DNA from: Chryseobacterium sp. ISL-80
GTDB lineage: Bacteria > Bacillota > Bacilli > Bacillales > Cytobacillaceae
Assembly (NCBI GenBank): GCA_018613055.1
Contig: JAGGQZ010000026.1
Location: 48,971-112,970 of the forward strand
DNA: 64,000 bases
Reading direction: 5' to 3'
The notes beneath the pieces are model-generated. The model saw only the letters and a list, made by a program, of their open reading frames with translations, had not been told where the DNA came from and did no database searches. The position numbers were made by a program, and so were the translations under genes. Positions within the stretch are counted from its first letter, which is position 1. Every line of letters begins with the position of its first letter. Positions 35,747 through 43,967 of the stretch are shown here, piece after piece.

Positions 35747-36616
35747 TCACCCCTTTGTTCCGGATGAGATATTCGAGCCTTCTATGAAGTACTTTTGGAA
35801 AAAGAAGAATAACAGAATGACTGGCAGCAATACCGTGACAGACATTGCCATCAAATAATGCCACTGTGTCTGGACAGTACCCTTGAAGGTTTGCAGACCA
35901 ATTTGCAATGTGTACATGCTTTCATCATTGATATACAGCAGTGGTCCCAATAAGTCATTCCATGCACCATTAAATGAAAAAATTGCCACTGTGATCAAAG
36001 CAGGCTTTGTCAATGGCAGCATGATATGCCACCAGATCTGCAAATGGCCGGCTCCATCGAGTACGGCCGCCTCGATCAGCTCATTTGGAATCCCCATCAT
36101 GAACTGGCGAAGCAGGAAAATGAAGAAAGCACTGCCAAGGAATGCCGGTACGAGCAAAGGCAGGTATGTGTTCACCCAGCCAAGCTTGGAAAACAGGATA
36201 TATTGCGGCACCATCGTCACAAATCCAGGGATAAGCATGGTTGAAAGAACCAGGACAAATAAAGCATTCCTGCCTTTGAATTTGATTTTTGCAAAACCAT
36301 AAGCCACCAATGAGTTAACAACTACACTTCCGATCGTACCGACGGTCGCAAGGAAAAGCGTATTCAAAGCCCAGCGAGTGAAAGGAGCAGTCTGCCAGGC
36401 CTCGATATAATTGTTGAAATTGAACTCCTTAGGGAAAAATGTAGGTGGATATTGCGCAATCTCAGCAGGTGACTTCAGTGAAGTCGAAATCATCCACCAT
36501 AATGGCAGTAAAATCAGGGTACTGCCGGCAATTAGCAGCAGCGTCACAAATGTAAGTCTAACCCTATCTTTGAACTTTCTAGTCTCATGAAATTTTGGAG
36601 CTGTCACTGAACTCAT
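35747..36616 (-). CDS. Carbohydrate ABC transporter permease, MalG type
   Basis: 289 residues, six membrane segments. The EAA loop that docks the ATPase reads EAAVLDGAGHLQIWWHIMLP. The N-terminus PLWWMISTSLKS is typical of CUT1-family second permeases. Its ATG overlaps the stop of the MalF-type gene (ATGA). No ATPase gene is present; Bacillus CUT1 importers usually share the MsmX ATPase encoded elsewhere. Sugar unknown. Confidence 0.9.
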   Translation of the reverse strand: MSSVTAPKFHETRKFKDRVRLTFVTLLLIAGSTLILLPLWWMISTSLKSPAEIAQYPPTFFPKEFNFNNYIEAWQTAPFTRWALNTLFLATVGTIGSVVVNSLVAYGFAKIKFKGRNALFVLVLSTMLIPGFVTMVPQYILFSKLGWVNTYLPLLVPAFLGSAFFIFLLRQFMMGIPNELIEAAVLDGAGHLQIWWHIMLPLTKPALITVAIFSFNGAWNDLLGPLLYINDESMYTLQIGLQTFKGTVQTQWHYLMAMSVTVLLPVILLFFFFQKYFIEGSNISSGTKG

Positions 36617-37605
36617 TTGCCGTCCCCCCCTTCATAATGCACCCATCTTTTTCCGAGCTTCATATTCACTGCTGTCAAGATCATCACTATGATGAACAGC
36701 AGCCATGCCATTGCCGAAGCATATCCCATGTTAAAGACCTCAAATGCGTTGTTCCACATATGCAGATTATAGAATAATAGCGAATTTCCAGGGCCGCCAC
36801 TTCCGTTTTCCGTCATGACATACGCTTCCTGGAAGATTTGAAAAGCACCAATGGTACTTGTGATGACATCAAAAAAGATAATCGGAGAAATCATCGGCAA
36901 GGTGATATGGTAAAACTTTTGCCATGGTGAGGCTCCCTCAATATCTGCCGCTTCATACATTTGAGGGGATACCCCCTGCATGATGGCAAGGTATAGCAGC
37001 ATTCCTCCGCCTACACTCCACATTTTCATCAATAACAATGCAGGCTTGGTCCATTCAGGATCAAACAGCCAGGCCGGACCGTCAATGCCGAACCAGCCAA
37101 GCATTGTGTTCACAAGGCCAGTCGAAGGACTCAAAAGCTGCATCCAGAGAAAGTAAACTGCCACACCGGATAAAACCGCCGGCAGATAATAGATTGTCCG
37201 GAAAAACTTCATCCCTTTGATTTTCTGATTCAGCAGGACAGCCAGAATAATCGCGCCCGCAGTCGTCAATGGAACCGAGAAAATAACATAATAAAGAGTA
37301 TTAAAAAGAGAAGTGCGGAATAAATCGTCCATTGTAAACATGCGTTTATAGTTTTCCAAACCGATGAAATTCATTTTTGACGTAATATTGTAATCTGTAA
37401 AACTAGCAGCCAGACTGAACAGCAATGGCCCCAAAGTCAGGCCGAGAAATCCTATGATCCATGGAGAAATGAATAAGTAACCAGCGAGATTGTCTTTTGC
37501 TTTTCTGCTTAGACCCTTCGTCCGGGCTGCTTCAGCAGTCTTACGTTCACTTATTACTTTTGGCCCAGCTTCTGTGTGCACTAATGTACTTTCCGATGAC
37601 TTCAT
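36613..37605 (-). CDS. Carbohydrate ABC transporter permease, MalF type
   Basis: 330 residues, six to seven membrane segments after a 40-residue cytosolic N-terminus. LAGYLFISPWIIGFLGLTLG and the EAA loop EAADIEGASPWQKFYHITLP mark a CUT1 first permease. AGGAAAGT before ATG. Upstream lies the binding protein gene, separated by a strong hairpin that probably lowers permease relative to binding-protein expression. Confidence 0.9.
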   Translation of the reverse strand: MKSSESTLVHTEAGPKVISERKTAEAARTKGLSRKAKDNLAGYLFISPWIIGFLGLTLGPLLFSLAASFTDYNITSKMNFIGLENYKRMFTMDDLFRTSLFNTLYYVIFSVPLTTAGAIILAVLLNQKIKGMKFFRTIYYLPAVLSGVAVYFLWMQLLSPSTGLVNTMLGWFGIDGPAWLFDPEWTKPALLLMKMWSVGGGMLLYLAIMQGVSPQMYEAADIEGASPWQKFYHITLPMISPIIFFDVITSTIGAFQIFQEAYVMTENGSGGPGNSLLFYNLHMWNNAFEVFNMGYASAMAWLLFIIVMILTAVNMKLGKRWVHYEGGDGK

Positions 37606-37705
37606 ACTTTCCTAAACCCCCTTGTTGCATATGAGAAAAAACGAGTGATAATTCAGAAAAAAACAGCCAACCATCTTTTCAGTATTTTCACAAAAGAACC
37701 TTATC

Positions 37706-37740
37706 AAAAAGAGAAGGGCGGTTTGCGCCTTCTCTTTTTC
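37706..37740 (-). terminator. Intra-operon terminator/attenuator between binding protein and permeases
   Basis: AAAAAGAGAAGG and CCTTCTCTTTTT arms around a GCG loop region. It follows the binding-protein stop while the permeases start 100 bp later without an evident promoter, so partial readthrough is likely. Confidence 0.8.
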
Positions 37741-37745
37741 TTAAA

Positions 37746-39038
37746 TTACTTCTTCATTTTTTCAATATCTTCTTCCGCTTGCTTCAATGCTTTTTCAGGA
37801 GCTGTTTTTCCTAATAAAGCATTGTCGATATGCGGGTTCAATCTGCTCTGGTAATCAGGATAATCAACTGGTACCGGGAACATCTTTGTTTGGTCCAGAT
37901 TCTTGACTGAAGCTTCATAAACCATTTTATCCGGGCCTTCTAGTTCATTGAGAGCCGCTTCAGCTGCTTCAATATTCGCTACATTATCATAGTTTTTGAC
38001 AGCCCAATATTTCTGGGCTTCAACATCTGTCAAATATTTAATAAAGTCCATTGCTTCCTTTGGATGCTTGGATCCTTTTGGTACTTCAACTACGAAACCG
38101 CCGCCTTCTGCCCAATTCCCTGCGCCTTCTTCTTTGGCAGGAATTGGTGCTACGCCAAATTCAACATCCTGACCATAATCTCGTAATTGAGTATAGAATG
38201 TTCCTACATCAACCCACATTGCAACTTTCCCTGCAATGAAAGGATTAGATTGTTCACTGCCGAATTCTGCCTGGAAAGCCTGGACTGTCTTTTCACCAAG
38301 ACGCTCTTTCCAATCAAGAATCCAATTGAGTGCTTCCACTTTTTTCGGAGTGTTGATCGCCAACTCTCCGTCCTCGATGAAGCCTTTCCCATTATCTGCG
38401 TTCGTCATCCAGCTGGAAGCACCGACACTTCCCCATAGCGGATAGAAACCAACGCGATCATATTTATCTCCATTTTTCACATCTAACTTTTGAGCATATT
38501 CTTCAAGTTCAGCCCAGGTTGCAGGTGGCTTGTTAGGATCAAGTCCTGCTTCCTTGAAAGCTTTTTTGTTATAAAAAAGAAGTCGCGTATCTGTGTTGAA
38601 TGGTACTGCGTATGTCTTTCCATCATGTTCGACTGTATCCCACAGATGAGGATAAAACTGCTGTTTGAATGAATCATCAACATACTTGCTTAAATCCTCA
38701 ACCTGCTTGTTTTCAGCACGCTGGGCAACAGTATTGATATCATTGACGATGACATCTGCTGGATTTCCGGCTGCAACGGACGCAAGGTTCTTTGTCCAGA
38801 TATCACCCCATGGCAGGAAGGTGTGCTTCACAAAAACTTTGTCCTGGGACTTGTTGTAATCATCAATGATTTTTTCGATGATCGGACGTCGTGTTTCTGA
38901 TCCCCAGAATGTCCAGAAATCAACAACAACTTTCCCGTCTTTCGTTTTTTCCGCTTCTGCCTTTTGCTCCCCTGAGCATCCAGCCAGCAATCCGATAAGC
39001 ATGGATGCTGCTAAAAGTATTGCTAGACCCCTCTTCAT
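37746..39038 (-). CDS. Extracellular solute-binding lipoprotein of a sugar ABC importer
   Basis: 430 residues. Lipoprotein signal MKRGLAILLAASMLIGLLAG with lipobox LLAGC. Family 1 binding-protein features include VVDFWTFWGSETR near the N-terminus, VIVNDINTVAQRA and GGGFVVEVPKGSKHPKEAMD. GGAGGATC precedes ATG. First gene of the importer operon. No glycosidase or regulator lies within the unit, so the sugar cannot be assigned. Confidence 0.9.
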   Translation of the reverse strand: MKRGLAILLAASMLIGLLAGCSGEQKAEAEKTKDGKVVVDFWTFWGSETRRPIIEKIIDDYNKSQDKVFVKHTFLPWGDIWTKNLASVAAGNPADVIVNDINTVAQRAENKQVEDLSKYVDDSFKQQFYPHLWDTVEHDGKTYAVPFNTDTRLLFYNKKAFKEAGLDPNKPPATWAELEEYAQKLDVKNGDKYDRVGFYPLWGSVGASSWMTNADNGKGFIEDGELAINTPKKVEALNWILDWKERLGEKTVQAFQAEFGSEQSNPFIAGKVAMWVDVGTFYTQLRDYGQDVEFGVAPIPAKEEGAGNWAEGGGFVVEVPKGSKHPKEAMDFIKYLTDVEAQKYWAVKNYDNVANIEAAEAALNELEGPDKMVYEASVKNLDQTKMFPVPVDYPDYQSRLNPHIDNALLGKTAPEKALKQAEEDIEKMKK

Positions 39039-39162
39039 CTCTGATCCTCCTGTATATTCAAGTTGATTTATAAGTACAACCCCACTTTTACCACCTCCTT
39101 CGGCACTCTAAACGTCTTTTTCGATACTTTTTTAAAATAGTACTAAAGCATCATCAGAATAA

Positions 39163-39192
39163 TAAAAAAAACAGGCTCAAAATTGAACCTGT
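39163..39192 (-). terminator. Terminator of the ECF sigma/anti-sigma operon
   Basis: AACAGGTTCAA and TTGAGCCTGTT arms, then eight T on the minus strand; overlaps the stop codon. Confidence 0.88.
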
Positions 39193-39794
39193 TTTTCCAT
39201 GTCCCTGATCATTGCAATGACCTTTTCTGATTTTTCTTTTTCAATTTTGTAAACAAGCTGTCCTTTCATTTTTTTGATATATACAGTATCACCGTCAATC
39301 CATAATTTGCATTTATCCGGCTTCCGGTTTTCATAGACCACCAATACATCATAAGCCTCGTCAGGGGATGCGGCATCCTTCCCGCTGCTTTGCCCGCTGA
39401 GGGTCTTATTCACCGTCTCCATCCAGGAAGGTTCATCAATGATGGTCACTCCCTTTCTGGTCAGGTTAAAGTTCAGATTAAACTGGTCTGCTGAATCGGA
39501 TTTTGCCAGATAGGTTATGACCGGAACGCTTGCCGCTAAGAACTGTGCCGGTTTGAGAGCAGTTTCTCCATCATATGCCGGGGTTTGTACTTCCGTAAAA
39601 AGGAATGCTGCACACGCAAGAATCATCACAAATGTCAGGAAATTGCCTGTCCAGGTTTTTACTATGTAGTGCAGCTGCCTTTCAGGCTTTCCGGTTTGGA
39701 GGATGTTATTATAGGTTTTCCTTTTTTGAATTTCCGACCTGGGTATCTGGTTGAGATTCCTGAAGCTATCTTCTAGTTCAAATGATTTCCTCAA
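39177..39794 (-). CDS. Membrane anti-sigma-like protein downstream of the ECF sigma gene
   Basis: 205 residues. Cytosolic N-terminus (about 1-48, RNLNQIPRSEIQKRKTYNNI), one transmembrane helix (NFLTFVMILACAAFLF) and an extracellular domain with ITYLAKSDSADQF and LWIDGDTVYIKK. No zinc-binding HxxxCxxC motif, so it is not a ZAS-type anti-sigma factor. TTG start with AGGGG 6 nt upstream and a 17-bp overlap with the sigma gene argue strongly for co-regulation. Anti-sigma role inferred from context. Confidence 0.72.
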   Translation of the reverse strand: MRKSFELEDSFRNLNQIPRSEIQKRKTYNNILQTGKPERQLHYIVKTWTGNFLTFVMILACAAFLFTEVQTPAYDGETALKPAQFLAASVPVITYLAKSDSADQFNLNFNLTRKGVTIIDEPSWMETVNKTLSGQSSGKDAASPDEAYDVLVVYENRKPDKCKLWIDGDTVYIKKMKGQLVYKIEKEKSEKVIAMIRDMEKQVQF

Positions 39795-40305
39795 TTAGTT
39801 CCCCTCTTCTCTTCAACTCTTTTTTTAGCGCGGCCATTGCCCTGGAAGTGGTAATTTTCACTTTGCTTTCGCTCCATCCAAGTATTAAAGCGGTTTCTCT
39901 AATCGAAAATTCCTTGATTTTCCTTAGAATCAACACTTCCTGGTAGCTTAGCTTCAAAGCTTTGATTGCTTTGTAAAGTAGTGATGTCTTTTCTCCTTTT
40001 ACAATAATTTCTACCGGAGAAGGCTGACTTGATTGGATCGCATACTTGTCCAATGAGAAAAACCGCAGTCTTCGTCCTCTTCTTAAGTGGTCAATTGCCA
40101 CATTTCGTGCTATTTTCACAAGCCATGTGAACATTTGTGAGTCTCCATTAAATTGGTGAATGTTCTTGTACACTCTTAGAAAAGTTTCCTGGGTTAAATC
40201 TTCCGCGACTTCCTTCTTTCCGGTCAATAGCAGCAAATAACCGAATACCTTATCACTGTATTCCTCGTATACCTTCTGGAAATGGATGCTGTAATAATCG
40301 CTCAA
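39778..40305 (-). CDS. ECF-type RNA polymerase sigma factor
   Basis: 175 residues with only sigma regions 2 and 4. Region 2: AEDLTQETFLRVYKNIHQF and MFTWLVKIARNVAIDHLRRG; region 4 HTH: SIRETALILGWSESKVKITT. TTG start with AAGGGGGGAG just upstream. It is followed by an overlapping membrane protein gene, the usual ECF arrangement, and preceded by an ECF-type promoter that suggests autoregulation. Specific B. subtilis counterpart not identified (SigV/YlaC-like size). Confidence 0.9.
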   Translation of the reverse strand: MSDYYSIHFQKVYEEYSDKVFGYLLLLTGKKEVAEDLTQETFLRVYKNIHQFNGDSQMFTWLVKIARNVAIDHLRRGRRLRFFSLDKYAIQSSQPSPVEIIVKGEKTSLLYKAIKALKLSYQEVLILRKIKEFSIRETALILGWSESKVKITTSRAMAALKKELKRRGELIEEII

Positions 40306-40330
40306 ATTTCTCCCCCCTTTTACAAACAGT

Positions 40331-40358
40331 TAGACGAACAAGCGCAAAAAAAGCAACA
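40331..40358 (-). promoter_or_regulatory. ECF-type promoter of the sigma operon
   Basis: -35 TGTTGC (40353-40358), 16-bp spacer, -10 CGTCTA (40331-40336). CGTC is the standard ECF -10 core; the -35 departs from TGAAAC. Fits autoregulation. Confidence 0.5.
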
Positions 40359-40451
40359 CTATTTTCGGAATATTTTTAATTTAACTAAAAATAACAGGAA
40401 TTCAATTTTTTTTCATCATTCTTTTTAACCAAAAGTGTGTCCGATTAAAGT

Positions 40452-40488
40452 AAAAGGTGCTTGAACGAGTGGTTCAAGCACCTTTTTA
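40452..40488. terminator. Terminator downstream of the YjcZ genes
   Basis: AAAGGTGCTTGAAC and GTTCAAGCACCTTT arms with A and T runs on both sides. Confidence 0.88.
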
Positions 40489-40557
40489 TCACTCACTTCG
40501 ATCACTTTACAGCTCGAGCGCTTGTCGGGATTGACCAAGACGCCTGTGATAACATTA

Positions 40558-40689
40558 TTAGCGATAGCATGAGCAGCCGACGATAATCAAGAGGATAAAC
40601 AGCACAACGATCAATACAAATCCGCTGCCGTATCCAACTCCTCCTACGCCGTAGCCGCCATATCCACAGCATCCGCCATATCCGTACAT
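40558..40689 (-). CDS. YjcZ-family sporulation mini-protein, 43 residues
   Basis: Starts [20 protein letters not shown] and continues into the hydrophobic YjcZ core [16 protein letters not shown]. The Gly/Tyr/Cys-rich head is variable in the family; the tail is a single membrane helix. ATG 40689 with GGAGG 8 nt upstream. Second gene of a pair with the 32-residue homologue, 26 bp apart. Family members are small sporulation or coat-associated membrane peptides. Confidence 0.88.
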   Translation of the reverse strand: MYGYGGCCGYGGYGVGGVGYGSGFVLIVVLFILLIIVGCSCYR

Positions 40690-40715
40690 TCTAAAACCTC
40701 CTATTGAAGTTCACT

Positions 40716-40814
40716 TTAGTAACCGAAACCCCAAGACGCTCCGATAATGATTAAAAGAATGAACAAAACAACAAGCAAAGCAAAACCTCCGCCGTAGCCG
40801 CATCCATCTGACAT
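40716..40814 (-). CDS. YjcZ-family sporulation mini-protein, 32 residues
   Basis: Short head MSDGCGYGGG, then the YjcZ hydrophobic core [27 protein letters not shown] site before ATG 40814. First gene of the YjcZ pair; the core differs from its neighbour at only a few positions, indicating duplication. Confidence 0.88.
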   Translation of the reverse strand: MSDGCGYGGGFALLVVLFILLIIIGASWGFGY

Positions 40815-40925
40815 CGTAACAACCTCCTTTTTTTGTGTCCCTATATCCTATTCAACCCGGGACATTTGTGCAATTAAACACCAAAAAAAATACTAGCCCA
40901 ATTCAAAATTAAAAAAGGCAAACAA

Positions 40926-40955
40926 AAAAAAAGAACCGTGGAAGGTCCTCTTTCT
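40926..40955 (-). terminator. Terminator of the 121-residue protein gene
   Basis: AGGACC and GGTTCT arms (one G-U pair) followed by ten T on the minus strand. Confidence 0.7.
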
Positions 40956-40963
40956 GCCTGTTG

Positions 40964-41329
40964 TTATCCAATTTTTTGCACTTGTTCTTCCTGATTCTCA
41001 TACAAAAATTCATATGTAATCAAAGGATTCACTGGTATTTCCAGCCACCTTGATACTCCAGTGTTCGTCAGTTTTTCTCTGTATACCGGCTTGCAATCTT
41101 CAAGAAGGCAAATCCTCAACGTTTCAAACCCGCTTAATTCCTGCACTGACCTCTCAATTTCCTTTATCTCTTCCGGGCTGGCAAGCACTTTATCTTTTTT
41201 CGGCTCGAGCAGGACCACGATTAGTTCTTTCTTCATCTGCTTCTCCAATTCCATTCGTGCAAACGCCAGTTTCTTTAATGTTCTGTTCAATTTCCACATG
41301 CTGATTCCTGATATTTTTTTATAAATCAT
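40964..41329 (-). CDS. Hypothetical protein of 121 residues
   Basis: Soluble, Lys/Glu-rich, no signal. MIYKKISGISMWKLNRTLKK, then KKELIVVLLEPKKDKVLASP (beta-strand-like) and SRWLEIPVNPLITYEFLYEN. Start ATG 41329 has GGAGG 8 nt upstream; the ATG at 41344 overlaps that GGAGG and is less likely. Not recognised. Single gene with own terminator. Confidence 0.6.
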   Translation of the reverse strand: MIYKKISGISMWKLNRTLKKLAFARMELEKQMKKELIVVLLEPKKDKVLASPEEIKEIERSVQELSGFETLRICLLEDCKPVYREKLTNTGVSRWLEIPVNPLITYEFLYENQEEQVQKIG

Positions 41330-41492
41330 AGTTGATGCCTCCATTTTTCCCCCAACTCACATTCTAAAAGACAATTCGTTTAAAAGTAAACTTATATTGG
41401 GGTATGGAAGAAATTCCAAGACATCTTTTACAGGATGAAGGCGAAAAAAAGATCGCATAGGAGACTTTGCAATCTTCATGGGGATGTCTATA

Positions 41493-41792
41493 TTAAAGAT
41501 CCAATAAAAATTTTGCATATCTCGTCATGCGATCCTTAGTCCATTTTGGGGCGGAAACCATTTTGATGTCGATATGCTCAAGATTTTTCATCTGGTCCGT
41601 CAAATGCTCCCGGGCAGAGAGCGCGATATAGTCCGCAAGCATACAATTCTCATTCCTGGTGGTCATCACGATTTCCACATCCCGATCGTCCTTGACACTG
41701 ACTTCATAGACGAGGCCAAGGTTCACAATATCGACTCCGAGCATTGGTTCTTTTACTTCTTCGAGCATTTTATAAATATCAATCTTATCCAT
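41493..41792 (-). CDS. MIP18/DUF59-family metal-sulfur cluster assembly-type protein
   Basis: 99 residues. EEVKEPMLGVDIVNLGLVYE is the DUF59 opening (proline-rich turn then DIVxLGLV). The reactive cysteine is kept in NENCMLADYI, but the usual TxPGCP context is altered. Homologues (SufT, YitW, PaaD-like) aid Fe-S cluster transfer. GAGGAGG before ATG. Single gene. The altered Cys motif means function may have shifted. Confidence 0.75.
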   Translation of the reverse strand: MDKIDIYKMLEEVKEPMLGVDIVNLGLVYEVSVKDDRDVEIVMTTRNENCMLADYIALSAREHLTDQMKNLEHIDIKMVSAPKWTKDRMTRYAKFLLDL

Positions 41793-41949
41793 AGTGAATG
41801 CCTCCTCTCATAAAGTCATGCCTTTATAGCACTTACTTATATGATAAAAGATGGTGAAAAAAATTTGGAGTAACTTACTACAGCTTTCATATTATTGTCA
41901 TGATTAAAAGGCTAATTTGTGTCATTTCCTGACAAGAAGGTTTATTTTT

Positions 41950-42252
41950 AAAGGCGCTGTTAAAGCCCATTGTTGTTTTTACACCTGTTGATTGTAGTGG
42001 AAAGCGCGTATACTGCTCCGAAAATGCTACCGCATTTCCATCGTGCGTGGGCTGATTCAGTAAGCTAATCAATGTCCTGCGGGCGCAGCTGGTCAGGTGA
42101 GACCCCGCAGGAGCAAAGCGACGAGGAGGCTCAGCGCCAGCCAGGAAGAATTGCCTTTTGAAAAAGCCGGCAGTAGGGCTTTTTCATTATTCTTCCAGCG
42201 GAAAGCGAAGCGCCTGGAACGAAAATCAACAGTCTTGTTTAATAGAGCCTTT
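41950..42252. repeat. Non-coding 303-bp inverted-repeat element (Bacillus REP/MITE-like)
   Basis: Outer ends AAAGGCGCTGTTAAA and TTTAATAGAGCCTTT are inverted repeats with two mismatches; inner ends CTGTTGATT (41985) and AATCAACAG (42224-42232) are perfect. The body has the GC-rich strings CCCCGCAGGAGC, GAGGAGGCTCAGCG and GGAAAGCGAAGCGCCTGG, which I remember as a common dispersed element of Bacillaceae. It lies between the MIP18-type gene and the MurE-like gene terminator. No ORF of its own. Confidence 0.85.
42144..42196. repeat. 53-bp nested hairpin insertion inside the repeat element
   Basis: Bounded by GGAAGAAT and ATTCTTCC inverted repeats, with an inner stem GAAAAAGCC / GGCTTTTTC (42160-42168, 42177-42185). 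It splits what reads as the continuous element string CGCCAGCC / CGGAAAGCG. Confidence 0.65.
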
Positions 42253-42253
42253 A

Positions 42254-42292
42254 TAAATAAATCCGCAGGCTGAGTAGTTACAGCCTGCGGAT
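42254..42292 (-). terminator. Terminator of the MurE-like gene
   Basis: ATCCGCAGGCTG and CAGCCTGCGGAT arms (12 bp perfect), then T-rich sequence on the minus strand. Confidence 0.85.
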
Positions 42293-42295
42293 GGT

Positions 42296-43774
42296 TCAGC
42301 CGATTATTTTTTCTTTATCCTGCTGTTTTTGTAAGTATAGCAGCGTATCTTTATCGGATGATGTCGGAAGTCCGTATATGGTCTGATATTCCTCGGGGCC
42401 CTTGCCTGTGATGAGAATCCATTCCCCCATCCCGGCGCTTTCCCAGGCTTCCTGGATCGCGATCGTCCTGTCGGTGATGACCTTTCCCTTATTCATCCCA
42501 AACCGTTCATTCAGTTCCTTTAATTCATCCTCCATCTCATCTTCCGAAACACCGTTCAGATCATCAAATGTCAAAATGAATTCATCACTCATTGCCGCAG
42601 ACGCTTTTACCATATGCTCTCTTTTCGTCTTGTCCCGCTCTCCGCGAAATCCGAATATATGCTTGATCTTCACGGCATCATGCTCCTGAGCCGCCTGCAG
42701 ACAGTATTCAATTGCATCCTTCGTGTGGGCATAATCGATAATGAATGTTGCACCCTCCGGATGTGAAATCATTTCGAATCTTCCCGGCACACCTGGGAAA
42801 GTCTTTAATGCGTCCGTGATCACATCAGGATGAATGCCGATTTTTATTGCTGTCAAAAAAGCCATCGCAGCGTTATAGACATTATGGAGACCAGGAGAAG
42901 GAAAAGTTAAAGGATAGACAATCCCTCCCATTTTGACTTCAAACCTTGTTGCACCATTCAGCTTGATATCCCCTATTTTCAAATCATCGGTTTCGTTATT
43001 TCCCATTGAATAGACAGGTATCTCTTTGGCACTCAATAGATCGGTCAGTTTTTCTCCCCACTCGGTCAACATGCTGACAACTGCTGAACCTTCTTGCTTC
43101 ATGTAATTGTACATCAGTGTTTTTGCCTCGAAATAATCCTCAATCGTCGGATGATAATCCAGATGGTCATGGGAAAGGTTCGTGAACAGTCCATAATCCA
43201 GTTCCAATCCTTCAATCCGATACTGCTTCAAGGCATGTGAAGACACCTCTAGAACAACAAATTCATCATTGCTGTTTGCCATTAATTCCTGGATTTGCAA
43301 GGCATCTGGAGTAGTATTCGAAGGCTTGTACACTTCATTATTTATAATATAAGACACCGTGCCGAGCAAAGAGCAACTTTTGCCGGCATGCTCAAGAATA
43401 TGCTTTAAAATATATGAAACCGTCGTTTTTCCGTTTGTGCCTGTGATGCCAATCACCGTATGCTTTCTTGACGGATGTTGATAATAAGCACTTGCAGCCC
43501 TCCCTAGAGCCAGTCTGCTGTCAAATACCTGGATATACGGTACAGCAATTTCAAGCTCATTTTCTCCAATAACGGCAGCAGCACCATTGTCAATTGCTTC
43601 TTGAATAAACTGGTGACCATCAATTTGATAACCAGAAATCGCAACAAACAAATCCCCTGGCTTCACCTTTCGTGAATCCATTTGTATACCTGCCAAATCA
43701 GGATCTGCATCGTTTATGTATTTTTTCAAACTGCCGCCGAGGGCTTCAAGTACTTTTGATAATCTCATTTCCAA
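42296..43774 (-). CDS. MurE-like Mur ligase paralogue without DNPR motif
   Basis: 492 residues with the three Mur ligase domains. ATP loop GITGTNGKTTVSYILK, SNTTPDALQIQELM (uracil/tripeptide-side loop), EVSSHALKQYRIEGLELDYG, FTNLSHDHLDYHPTIEDYFE with the carbamylated Lys in FEAKTLMYN, and DYAHTKDAIEYCL. MurE enzymes that add meso-diaminopimelate carry DNPR near residue 410; here the aligned stretch reads FDDLNGVSEDEM, and GCGGDRDKTKRP is replaced by GFRGERDKTKREHM. So the third substrate is probably not mDAP. It stands alone outside the dcw cluster, suggesting a second, non-essential ligase. Confidence 0.85.
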   Translation of the reverse strand: MEMRLSKVLEALGGSLKKYINDADPDLAGIQMDSRKVKPGDLFVAISGYQIDGHQFIQEAIDNGAAAVIGENELEIAVPYIQVFDSRLALGRAASAYYQHPSRKHTVIGITGTNGKTTVSYILKHILEHAGKSCSLLGTVSYIINNEVYKPSNTTPDALQIQELMANSNDEFVVLEVSSHALKQYRIEGLELDYGLFTNLSHDHLDYHPTIEDYFEAKTLMYNYMKQEGSAVVSMLTEWGEKLTDLLSAKEIPVYSMGNNETDDLKIGDIKLNGATRFEVKMGGIVYPLTFPSPGLHNVYNAAMAFLTAIKIGIHPDVITDALKTFPGVPGRFEMISHPEGATFIIDYAHTKDAIEYCLQAAQEHDAVKIKHIFGFRGERDKTKREHMVKASAAMSDEFILTFDDLNGVSEDEMEDELKELNERFGMNKGKVITDRTIAIQEAWESAGMGEWILITGKGPEEYQTIYGLPTSSDKDTLLYLQKQQDKEKIIG

Positions 43775-43923
43775 AACTCCCTTTTTAACTGCCTATAAAT
43801 TCCACATCTGGAACCTAGAAACGTATAGAATATGTCTCTTTTTATATTCCCCCAATTTCTAAAACTATGCCTCGTAAATTGTATAAGAAATCACTTTAAA
43901 AAAAATGAGCAGAAAGAAGCAGC

Positions 43924-43953
43924 AAAAAAGGCCGGCAATACAGCCAGCCTTTT
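43924..43953 (-). terminator. Terminator of tgl
   Basis: AAAGGCTGGC and GCCGGCCTTT arms with six T on the minus strand. Confidence 0.88.
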
Positions 43954-43967
43954 ACTGTTTTCTGGGA

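Noticed and set aside
39060..39100. Five-codon ORF (GTG GGG TTG TAC TTA TAA) behind AAGGAGGTGG before the sugar-binding lipoprotein gene
   Set aside because: Striking ribosome site but too short to support as a leader peptide without conservation data.
41887..42072. 61-codon minus-strand open frame
   Set aside because: Falls in the non-coding inverted-repeat element; no ribosome site.
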